This document shows positions 1 to 5,582 of a DNA stretch of 5,582 bases, one piece after another (position 1 is the first letter of the stretch; each line of letters opens with the position of its first letter). Below the pieces are notes generated by a model that searched no databases, had not been told where the DNA came from, and worked only from the letters and a program-made list of their open reading frames with translations. Location: the NCBI GenBank assembly GCA_029934875.1, contig JAOZLK010000328.1:1-5582 (forward strand), given 5' to 3'. The stretch is from Bacteroidales bacterium (GTDB lineage Bacteria > Bacteroidota > Bacteroidia > Bacteroidales > GCA-2748055). The translations under genes were made by a program, and so were the position numbers.

Positions 1-1407
1 TCCCCAATTAAAGGTGGATACGGGAACAATGCCGCTTGCGTTGGTTCAGGAACAGTGAGTTACGGGGCAATGGCCTGGCGCTTCATGCCTGAAGACTTTA
101 AGTTGCGTTCCACCTATGGCCATGTGGAAGGCTCCACCCTGGAAGACTGGCCCATTTCCTATGAGGACCTGGAACCTTTCTACGAGAAAGCTGAATGGGA
201 AATAGGGGTAGCTGGTGACGACAGCCAGAATCCCTTTGCTCCCGGGAGACGTAAGCCTTACCCAATGCCACCCTTTGAAAACAACACGGAGGGGAAGATG
301 CTGGCATCAGCCTGTAAGAGGATGGGATTAAATCCCTTCCCCATACCCATGCTCCGCAACTCTGTGCCCTACAATGGGAGACCCGCATGTGTAAGGAATC
401 GGACCTGTGTGGGCTTTGCCTGCCCTGTGGATGGTAAGAATGGTACCCACAATACGGTAATTCCCAAAGCCATGGCAACAGGCAATTGCGAGGTAAGGGT
501 ACATTGCCAGGTAGCAGAAATCATAAGTGATGCGAATGGTAGGGTAAAGGGTGTCAGGTACTTTGACGGACAGGGAAAGGGCAGGGAGCAGACAGCCGAC
601 CTGGTGGTGATTTCTGCCGCTGCCACTGAGACAGCACGACTGCTGCTTAACAGCCGCAGTGAGCGCTTTCCTAATGGGCTCGGAAATAACAACGACTGGG
701 TGGGTCGCAACCTGCAGGGGCACGCTTATACCGGGGCACTTGGGCTTTTTGATGATGTTATCACCGATTTCGCAGGCCCGGGTGCCACCTTTGGATTTTG
801 TGACTATAACCACCATAATGAGGGAATCATTGGTGGAGGCCTCTTATGTAATGAATTCAATGCATTGCCTTACCTTTTTACAAGAATGAGACCGCCTGGA
901 GCTGCGGGGTGGGGGAAGGAGCATAAAGCCTTTCAAATAAAGAATATTAAACGGGTGGCCGGATTGCACGGCCCCATCCAGGAGATTCCAAACTTCGAGG
1001 CAAGGGTTACAGTCGATACTGAAGTAAAGGATTACTGGGGCATTCCGGTGGTGGCCCTTTCAGGCGAACGCCATCCCCTGGATCATGAGCATTGTAAATG
1101 GTTGTCGGCCAAGGCTGAAGCTGTATTAAAGGAGGCCGGGGCCTCCTATACCTGGCAGAGTGTTGGCGGCAGGGGCCTCAGTGGAGGACAGCACCAGGCA
1201 GGCACTGCAAGGATGGGGAACGATCCGCAAACGTCTGTTACCAATCGTTACGGCCAGGTTCACGGAATCGACAACCTCTTTGTGGCCGATGGAAGTCTTT
1301 TTGTTAGCAATGGCGGTTTTAATCCTGCTCTTACCATACTGGCCATGGGATACTGGGTTGCCGACCATATAACTAAAACCTGGAAGGGTACCGGGTTTAA
1401 ATCCTAA
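1..1407 (+). CDS. GMC-family FAD-dependent oxidoreductase, 5'-truncated by window edge
   Basis: The frame is open from base 1, so the 468 visible residues are the C-terminal part of a longer protein. The GTG at 55 lies inside a conserved stretch and is not a real start. The N-terminal Rossmann GxGxxG motif that binds FAD lies outside the window. Visible family marks, numbered from base 1, are CVGSGTVSYGAMAWR (13-27), a cysteine group C130/C136/C141, an AAATETARLLLNS segment after mid-protein, GLGN...VGRNLQGH, and the C-terminal HQAGTARMG (398-406) followed by GGFNPALTILA. H398 and N441 fit the catalytic His/Asn pair, and their 43-residue spacing is normal for GMC enzymes. Such proteins oxidise alcohol or sugar hydroxyls using FAD. 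Relatives of the gluconate/2-ketogluconate dehydrogenase type act in the periplasm and pass electrons to a c-type cytochrome. The cytochrome gene 13 bases downstream supports that role. The exact substrate cannot be read from the sequence. Confidence 0.93.
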   Translation, partial: SPIKGGYGNNAACVGSGTVSYGAMAWRFMPEDFKLRSTYGHVEGSTLEDWPISYEDLEPFYEKAEWEIGVAGDDSQNPFAPGRRKPYPMPPFENNTEGKMLASACKRMGLNPFPIPMLRNSVPYNGRPACVRNRTCVGFACPVDGKNGTHNTVIPKAMATGNCEVRVHCQVAEIISDANGRVKGVRYFDGQGKGREQTADLVVISAAATETARLLLNSRSERFPNGLGNNNDWVGRNLQGHAYTGALGLFDDVITDFAGPGATFGFCDYNHHNEGIIGGGLLCNEFNALPYLFTRMRPPGAAGWGKEHKAFQIKNIKRVAGLHGPIQEIPNFEARVTVDTEVKDYWGIPVVALSGERHPLDHEHCKWLSAKAEAVLKEAGASYTWQSVGGRGLSGGQHQAGTARMGNDPQTSVTNRYGQVHGIDNLFVADGSLFVSNGGFNPALTILAMGYWVADHITKTWKGTGFKS

Positions 1408-1420
1408 AGCAGACCGGATC

Positions 1421-2470
1421 ATGAGAAGAAGAATCGTCATCATCATCTCCACCTGCCTGGCACTCCTGCTACTTCTCAGCCTGGGCTATGCCGGCTGGAA
1501 TGCAGCAAGTCCGGAACGGACCTGTTCCTCATGTCACGAGATTTCGCCTTCTGTGGATATCTGGCAAGAGTCGGCCCACCGCGATGTTAGCTGTGTGGAT
1601 TGTCATGGAACGGTTATGAGCAACGGTTTTCATAGCCTCAGGGAAAAAACGAGCATGATTTTTCACCATCTGAAAAAGGAGGGGGAAAAGGTGCTTCCCG
1701 GTCTTGATGAAGCAGGAGTTCATCAGGTAATGGAGGCTTGCATCGGCTGTCACCAGGATGAGTACAGAAGTTGGAATGCAGGCGGTCATTCGGCCACCTA
1801 TGCAGACATCTTCCTCAATGAAAAGCATAACTCCATGGAGCGCCCCTATCCGGACTGTTTCAGGTGTCACGGCATGTATTACGAGGGGAGTATATCTGAT
1901 CTCATGAAACCCATCTCCACCACCGGACCATGGAGCCTGAAAGTGCCGGAGAAGGCTCAGCAGCCCGTAATCCCCTGCCTGGCCTGTCACGGCATTCATA
2001 TGGAGAATGCAAGCCTGAGCCATCCAGGGACCATGGATGACCCGGCTGGGACCTTTTATGAAAGAGATCCCAGGAATCAGTATACCTCCCTTTATTTGCG
2101 CTCCGACCGGATGCACCTTCGCTCCGATTTGCTTAGGAAACCCGATATCTATCACGAGGGAGAGCAGGTACTTGTTTCCGACGATCCGGTTCAGCGCATC
2201 TGCATGCAGTGCCATGCCCCCAACTGGGCCCATGAAGCAGGGACGGAGGACGATCGTACTCCCACCGGTGTACATGAAGGAATCAGCTGCCTTGCCTGCC
2301 ACAGCGACCATTCGAACAATCCGCTGGGGGCCTGCAATACCTGTCACCCGGCAGTCACCAGCTGTAATTTGGATGTAATGGTAATGAATACCTCCTATAA
2401 AAGCAGGAAGAGTCCCAATAACATTCACTCCATGAGGTGTGTGGACTGCCATGATCCAATTCCATACTAA
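1421..2470 (+). CDS. Membrane-anchored nonaheme c-type cytochrome
   Basis: This 349-residue protein starts with MRRR and a hydrophobic segment at about residues 5-25, which fits an uncleaved signal anchor with the rest in the periplasm. Nine CXXCH haem-attachment motifs begin at C35, C58, C107, C146, C186, C261, C290, C305 and C340, so it should bind nine c-type haems after maturation by the cytochrome c machinery. The first motif lies about ten residues after the membrane segment, as in NapC/NirT-type quinol-linked cytochromes. Overall length and haem spacing do not match the tetrahaem NapC family, and the body is closer to cytochrome c554-like multihaem proteins. Many extra histidines (for example H53, H71, H82, H83, H123, H136, H193, H271) could be distal haem ligands. 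ATG 1421 is chosen because it directly precedes the Arg-rich signal. No clear Shine-Dalgarno sequence is seen. The gene is probably cotranscribed with the GMC oxidoreductase and is the likely electron acceptor or conduit to the quinone pool or a terminal reductase. The last haem motif is only five residues from the C-terminus. Confidence 0.92.
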   Translation: MRRRIVIIISTCLALLLLLSLGYAGWNAASPERTCSSCHEISPSVDIWQESAHRDVSCVDCHGTVMSNGFHSLREKTSMIFHHLKKEGEKVLPGLDEAGVHQVMEACIGCHQDEYRSWNAGGHSATYADIFLNEKHNSMERPYPDCFRCHGMYYEGSISDLMKPISTTGPWSLKVPEKAQQPVIPCLACHGIHMENASLSHPGTMDDPAGTFYERDPRNQYTSLYLRSDRMHLRSDLLRKPDIYHEGEQVLVSDDPVQRICMQCHAPNWAHEAGTEDDRTPTGVHEGISCLACHSDHSNNPLGACNTCHPAVTSCNLDVMVMNTSYKSRKSPNNIHSMRCVDCHDPIPY

Positions 2471-2597
2471 AAACTATTTCCATGAACAGAATAAGTTTCT
2501 GGAAAGGTGTAAGTCCTTTGGAGTTCGGGTAGGACTCTCCTCATGGTTCAGAAATGATCAGGATAATCCAAGGATGAAACAGGTGGCCGGTGGATGA
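2451..2597 (+). pseudogene. Probable remnant of a glycoside-hydrolase-like barrel protein (48 codons)
   Basis: A short frame starts at ATG 2451, inside the last 20 bases of the cytochrome gene, and ends at TGA 2595-2597. Its product contains the stretch CKSFGVRVGLSSWFRND followed by NPRMKQ. This reads like genuine coding sequence: a helix followed by a beta-strand such as the one in TIM-barrel glycoside hydrolases of Bacteroidota, where phrases of the form 'CkelGikVgLSSWfr.D.dN.RMk' occur in my recollection. It has no start signal of its own and no domain-sized extent, so a decayed internal fragment is the simplest reading. Alternatives are a small translationally coupled protein or chance. 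The family link is recalled, not searched. Confidence 0.35.
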
Positions 2598-2669
2598 GTA
2601 TACCTGATTTTGAGTGATGTATTTTGATTAATAATTTCTAAGTTGCAGGTTCACTCAAATTTCTTAGCA

Positions 2670-4991
2670 ATGAAGTTCGAATCAAAGGTAGAAACTTCCT
2701 TCTACAAGGCATCCGGATCGCCTTATATTGAGACCAATATACCCTACCTGGTGGTTGATAATTTCCCACTGATGGGTTTGCTGACGGCCCTTCGGTTCCT
2801 GGAGTGGGCCGGTGAGAACCCCAGCGGTGTGATCAGCCTTCCCACGGGAAAAACACCCGAATATTTCATAAAATGGACCAGCTACCTGATGGAGAACTGG
2901 GATTCGAAAAAGGTTAAAGACCTGAGAGCAAAATATGGTGTGGGCAGGCTTAGGAAACCCAGCCTGAAAGGGCTTCAATTTGTTCAGATCGATGAGTTTT
3001 ATCCCATCAGCTCAAAGCAGCACAACAGCTTCTATAACTATGTGAAGAAATACTATATGGGAGGTTTCGGCTTTGATCCGAAAAGCGCCCTTCTGATCAA
3101 TTCGGATGAGATCCCTCTGGCAGGTGGACGTTCCTACCTGGAGGTTTTCCCCGATAGCAGGGTGGACCTTTCCCTCAGGTACAGGGAGCCTAAAAGTACT
3201 TTCGAGAAGATCCAGCAGGACTCCGTTTTTTCCATCGACAACTGGTGTAATGCATATGAACACCAGGTGAGGGAAAAGGGGGGGATTGGTTTCTTCCTTG
3301 GGGGAATTGGCCCGGATGGACACATTGCTTTCAATACCCGCGGTTCGGATCACCACTCCGCTACTCGTCTGACTGAAACAAATTTTGAAACCCAGGCTGT
3401 GGCAGCATCCGACCTGGGTGGAATCGAGATTTCCAAGAACAGGCTGGTGATTACCATCGGACTGGAGACCATCACCTATAATCCGGAAGCGGTGGCAATC
3501 ATCTTTGCAGCCGGTGAGGCAAAGGCCCCAGTGGTAAAGTCTGCCCTTGAGAATGAGCCTTCTGTGCTTTACCCTGCCAGTGTGCTCTCAAGACTTAAAG
3601 GAGCCCGTTTTTACCTCACTACCGGTGCGGCATCCAGTTTGCACAGATCGGTGGAGGACTACTACAAAACCGGTGAATGGACCCAGGAAAAGACCGACCG
3701 GGCCGTGATTGACCTCTGTGACAGGCTTGAAAAGTATGGCCACCACCTTACCCTCAGTGATCTGAAGGACGATCGCTATTGCCGCCTGATCCCTGGTCTG
3801 GGTGAAGATACGGTATCATCTGTGATCCGTTCGACTACTGACAAATTTGAAAAGGGGATGTTCCCCGAAACCAGCCAGGTTTATTACCATACCGGGCCGC
3901 ATCATGACGACATCATGCTGGGTATCAATCCCCACATTCATCGCCTGATGAGGAATGAAACCAACAGCAACTTTTTTTCGATTCTTACCTCGGGCTTTAC
4001 GGCTGTAACCAACAAATTTGTGATTGATGCACTGGAAGATGCAAAGCTTTTCCTGGATAAGGGTCAGATGACCATGACCAGATACCCCGACTTTTTTGAA
4101 TCGGGTTACCAACACAAGCGCGACAAGGATGTGAATCATTACCTTTTAAAGGTGGCCTCCGGCGAAGATTATGAATTGCGCCGAGGCCTTGCTCACAGGA
4201 TGGTGAGGGATATGGTTGGTTTGTATGGATTGAAAAGTATTGATCAATTACGTGATCAGATCAACAGCATCATCATGGTGCTTAAAAGGAGTTATGACGG
4301 GGAAATTAATACTCCCGACATACAGAAGTTCAAGGGGATGATCCGGGAGTTTGAGGAGGAGCTGGTATGGGCCTGTTTCGGTATCCAGACTAAGAATGTA
4401 CACCACCTGCGCCTGGGATTCTATACCGGGGATATTTTTACTGAACAACCCAACAAGGAGCGGGATGTGGAACCGATCCTGGATGAACTGAGACAGATTA
4501 AACCAACGGTTGTCAGCCTGGCCTTCGATCCCGAAGGCAGTGGTCCGGATACCCATTACAAAGTTTTGCAGGTGGTTGCCGAAGCACTCCGGATGTGGAG
4601 TAAGGAGGAAGATCTTTCCGGACTCAGGATATGGGGTTATCGGAATGTGTGGTATCGTTTCCATCCTGCAGAGGCCAATAGGATTGTACCTGTTTCCTTG
4701 AATGCAATGAGTGTGATGGAAGATGCCTTTACCCATAGCTACCTGAGCCAGGTGGATGCATCATTCCCCAGCTACCAGCATGATGGGAAATTCAGTGACC
4801 TGACCAAGAAAATATGGGTGGATCAACTCAGGACCACGCAGTTGTTGCTGGGTAAGAACTATTTCTACCAGCATGACAGCCCGCGTGTGAGAACCACACA
4901 TGGTTTGCTCTATTTCAAGGAGATGAGCATCGAGGAATTCCTTACTCATGCCAGAGAACTGGAGAAATCCATGGAGGGGGTTGTCCTGTAA
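2670..4991 (+). CDS. NagB-like glucosamine-6-phosphate deaminase/isomerase fused to PIG-L/LmbE-type deacetylase domain
   Basis: ATG 2670 gives 773 residues. A TTG at 2643 would add nine residues but is less likely, and neither start has a clear Shine-Dalgarno sequence. Residues about 30-330 form a NagB/6-phosphogluconolactonase-type domain: phosphate-loop LPTGKTP (57-63), IDEF with the likely catalytic D108, GGIGPDGHIAFN (211-222) with D216 and H218, then LVITIGLETI and K285 in GEAKAP. NagB converts glucosamine-6-phosphate to fructose-6-phosphate plus ammonia in the cytoplasm. Residue T223 sits where E. coli NagB has Glu148 of its catalytic group. Residues about 400-773 look like a PIG-L/LmbE domain: GPHHDDIMLG (409-418, with H411, D413, D414) corresponds to the zinc motif AHPDDE, and GPDTHYK with H629 matches the later HPDH motif. 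PIG-L proteins deacetylate N-acetylglucosaminyl substrates. E. coli NagB is about 266 residues, so this is a fusion. It may process N-acetylated sugar phosphates. I know similar large NagB-like proteins from Bacteroidota, but their substrate is uncertain to me. No signal peptide is seen. Confidence 0.9.
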   Translation: MKFESKVETSFYKASGSPYIETNIPYLVVDNFPLMGLLTALRFLEWAGENPSGVISLPTGKTPEYFIKWTSYLMENWDSKKVKDLRAKYGVGRLRKPSLKGLQFVQIDEFYPISSKQHNSFYNYVKKYYMGGFGFDPKSALLINSDEIPLAGGRSYLEVFPDSRVDLSLRYREPKSTFEKIQQDSVFSIDNWCNAYEHQVREKGGIGFFLGGIGPDGHIAFNTRGSDHHSATRLTETNFETQAVAASDLGGIEISKNRLVITIGLETITYNPEAVAIIFAAGEAKAPVVKSALENEPSVLYPASVLSRLKGARFYLTTGAASSLHRSVEDYYKTGEWTQEKTDRAVIDLCDRLEKYGHHLTLSDLKDDRYCRLIPGLGEDTVSSVIRSTTDKFEKGMFPETSQVYYHTGPHHDDIMLGINPHIHRLMRNETNSNFFSILTSGFTAVTNKFVIDALEDAKLFLDKGQMTMTRYPDFFESGYQHKRDKDVNHYLLKVASGEDYELRRGLAHRMVRDMVGLYGLKSIDQLRDQINSIIMVLKRSYDGEINTPDIQKFKGMIREFEEELVWACFGIQTKNVHHLRLGFYTGDIFTEQPNKERDVEPILDELRQIKPTVVSLAFDPEGSGPDTHYKVLQVVAEALRMWSKEEDLSGLRIWGYRNVWYRFHPAEANRIVPVSLNAMSVMEDAFTHSYLSQVDASFPSYQHDGKFSDLTKKIWVDQLRTTQLLLGKNYFYQHDSPRVRTTHGLLYFKEMSIEEFLTHARELEKSMEGVVL

Positions 4992-5146
4992 GGAGCTTGA
5001 AAAGGAATCTTTCCTTCGTCGCTGTACCCAGCCTGGTTCAGTCTTTGCTGGCCTCAGACATTTGCTTATGGGATAAATACGGGGTAGTCATTTTCATGAT
5101 TTCACAAAGTCACGTCCCTGTGATTAAGTCGCATTGTGGTAAGTTT

Positions 5147-5199
5147 TTAATTATCAGGATTCTTGCAGTAGAATTTTATATATCCTTAATTATAAGGAT
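5147..5199. repeat. AT-rich direct repeat pair; second copy is part of a palindrome
   Basis: TTAATTATCAGGAT at 5147-5160 recurs as TTAATTATAAGGAT at 5186-5199, with 13 of 14 bases identical and a 39-base offset. The second copy overlaps a palindrome: ATCCTTA (5182-5188), spacer ATTA, TAAGGAT (5193-5199), with seven perfectly paired bases. Such symmetry can be an operator for a dimeric regulator or a small RNA hairpin. There is no adjacent gene start that would make a regulatory role likely. Confidence 0.5.
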
Positions 5200-5236
5200 G
5201 TTATATCGCGCTGACAGAAAAATGTTAGAATCAGGG

Positions 5237-5274
5237 AAGTCACAATTTCGTAAGAAGTTACGAGTGTGTGACTT
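5237..5274. repeat. Long imperfect inverted repeat (hairpin)
   Basis: AAGTCACA (5237-5244) pairs with TGTGACTT (5267-5274), eight bases. Inside, after a three-by-three internal loop, TCGTAA (5248-5253) pairs with TTACGA (5258-5263) around a GAAG tetraloop. On the plus strand the stem is followed by TCTGTTTT, so it could act as a weak terminator for transcripts from the upstream NagB/PIG-L gene. It could equally be part of a dispersed intergenic element. The U-run is interrupted, so the function is uncertain. Confidence 0.45.
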
Positions 5275-5342
5275 TCTGTTTTCGTGAATATGGACATCCG
5301 AAAATGTTCAACTCCGATACCTGTAACAAGCTTAGTTCTGCA

Positions 5343-5384
5343 GAGCTCGCATGCTCGGTTTGCTTTGCGGAGCTCGCATGCTCG
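5343..5384. repeat. Tandem pair of 15-base GC-rich repeat GAGCTCGCATGCTCG
   Basis: The identical 15-mer GAGCTCGCATGCTCG occurs at 5343-5357 and 5370-5384, period 27 bases. Similarity extends slightly beyond: both are preceded by TGC plus A or G, and followed by G or C plus TT. Each copy is partly self-complementary (GAGC...GCTC) and contains the palindromes GAGCTC and GCATGC. GCTTAG flanks the pair on both sides (5330-5335, 5384-5389), and ACAAGC (5326-5331) faces its complement GCTTGT (5398-5403). A small hairpin ACAAG-ACG-CTTGT (5391-5403) follows. This resembles REP-like extragenic elements that recur between convergent genes. Copy number elsewhere cannot be seen here. Confidence 0.7.
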
Positions 5385-5402
5385 CTTAGGACAAGACGCT
5401 TG

Positions 5403-5441
5403 TAAAAAGGAAAAGGCCACTCCGCAATGGAATGGCCTTTT
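5403..5441 (-). terminator. Rho-independent terminator of the minus-strand DUF1080 gene
   Basis: AAAAGGCCA (5411-5419) and TGGCCTTTT (5433-5441) form a nine-base perfect stem, extended after one C/A mismatch by three more pairs around a GCAAT loop. Read on the minus strand, the stem is followed by TTTTCCTTTTT, a good U-tract, and it begins 28 bases after the minus-strand stop at 5470. The plus-strand side has only TTTT before GAGC, so activity in that direction would be weaker but is possible. Confidence 0.85.
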
Positions 5442-5469
5442 GAGCTTTAAAAAATAATGATCTGCTTTT

Positions 5470-5582
5470 TTATAATTCCCTGATCTTGATATTGCGGAAC
5501 CAAACGGCATGGCCATGGTCCTGGAGCCCGATGTAACCGGTCTTGGCTACATCTGCAAAATCGGGATTGAAGTCCGGAAACT
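5470..5582 (-). CDS. C-terminal end of a DUF1080 / 3-keto-disaccharide hydrolase protein, truncated by window edge
   Basis: Reading the minus strand from the window edge gives 37 complete codons and a TAA stop at 5472-5470. The peptide starts FPDFNPDFADVAKT and contains GYIGLQDHGHAVWFRNIKI, ending in REL. The pattern GxIGLQDHGxxVxFRNIKIxEL is the typical last strand pair of the DUF1080 beta-jelly-roll fold, named 3-keto-disaccharide hydrolase in Pfam (PF06439). Members are usually secreted or periplasmic and common in Bacteroidota and Planctomycetota. The start, signal peptide and most of the domain lie outside the window, so architecture and catalytic residues cannot be checked. The gene converges on the NagB/PIG-L gene and has its own terminator downstream. 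Confidence 0.88.
   Translation of the reverse strand, partial: FPDFNPDFADVAKTGYIGLQDHGHAVWFRNIKIREL

Larger units (their letters stand above)
4992..5469. other. Gene-poor intergenic stretch rich in repeats and hairpins
   Basis: Between the end of the NagB/PIG-L gene and the end of the minus-strand DUF1080 gene I find no convincing protein gene. A 96-codon frame opening with TTG at 4997 has no recognisable motif. The middle, about 5140-5225, is clearly more AT-rich than the flanking genes. The stretch carries a small hairpin just after the upstream stop (AAGGAA 5002-5007, TTCCTT 5011-5016, no T-run), an AT-rich palindrome, a long imperfect hairpin, a tandem GC-rich repeat and a terminator; the last four are listed separately. 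The two flanking genes converge here, so no promoter for them is expected inside it. Confidence 0.7.

Noticed and set aside
1454..1456. Cys12 of the cytochrome as a lipoprotein attachment site.
   Set aside because: The preceding residues IST do not fit a lipobox, and the hydrophobic segment continues past the cysteine, favouring a membrane anchor.
1529..2452. A 307-codon minus-strand frame opposite the cytochrome gene.
   Set aside because: The plus strand has nine CXXCH motifs and a signal anchor; the antisense frame has no family features and is a composition effect.
2512..2536. Inverted repeat AGTCC/GGACT after the cytochrome as a terminator.
   Set aside because: Only five pairs around a 15-base loop and no T-run follows.
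2608..2627. Possible Bacteroidota promoter before the NagB/PIG-L gene, with TATTTTG at 2620-2626.
   Set aside because: The element is one base short of the TAnnTTTG consensus and no TTTG or TTG lies at the expected distance upstream, so support is too thin to list as a feature.
4997..5287. A 96-codon plus-strand frame starting with TTG.
   Set aside because: No recognisable domain, a weak start codon, and the frame runs through the AT-rich palindrome and the long hairpin, as expected of non-coding intergenic DNA.
5190..5516. A 108-codon minus-strand frame across the repeat cassette.
   Set aside because: It translates the tandem repeats and terminator and overlaps the DUF1080 coding end in another frame; the repeated residues RACEL are only the 15-mer repeat read as protein.

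Overview
The window looks like a piece of a Bacteroidota chromosome, probably a polysaccharide- or sugar-degrading marine or anaerobic lineage. Three things suggest this: a giant NagB-type protein fused to a PIG-L/LmbE-type domain, a 3-keto-disaccharide hydrolase (DUF1080) C-terminus, and the absence of clear Shine-Dalgarno sequences before the starts. The assignment comes from gene content only.

Layout. Positions 1-1407 (+) hold a GMC-family FAD oxidoreductase that lacks its N-terminus because the window cuts it. Thirteen bases later comes a membrane-anchored c-type cytochrome with nine CXXCH motifs (1421-2470, +). These two look like one transcription unit: a sugar or alcohol dehydrogenase and its likely electron acceptor. 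The 3' end of the cytochrome overlaps a 48-codon frame (2451-2597, +) that resembles an internal scrap of a glycoside-hydrolase-like barrel protein and is probably a gene remnant. Next is a 773-residue protein (2670-4991, +) with a glucosamine-6-phosphate deaminase/isomerase (NagB-like) domain followed by a PIG-L/LmbE deacetylase-like domain. A gene-poor stretch of 478 bases (4992-5469) follows. It contains an AT-rich palindrome with a direct repeat, a long imperfect hairpin, a tandem pair of GC-rich 15-base repeats and a rho-independent terminator. The terminator serves the last gene, the 3' end of a minus-strand DUF1080 protein (5470-5582, cut by the window edge).

How the genes may work together (inference). 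GMC enzymes can oxidise a sugar hydroxyl to a ketone, and the nonaheme cytochrome could carry the electrons to the respiratory chain. DUF1080 proteins are now associated with cleavage of 3-keto-glycosides. The NagB/PIG-L fusion suggests amino-sugar-phosphate metabolism. The window therefore looks like part of a sugar-catabolic neighbourhood using oxidative attack on glycosides. The convergent DUF1080 gene is a separate transcript, and no shared regulation can be shown from the sequence.
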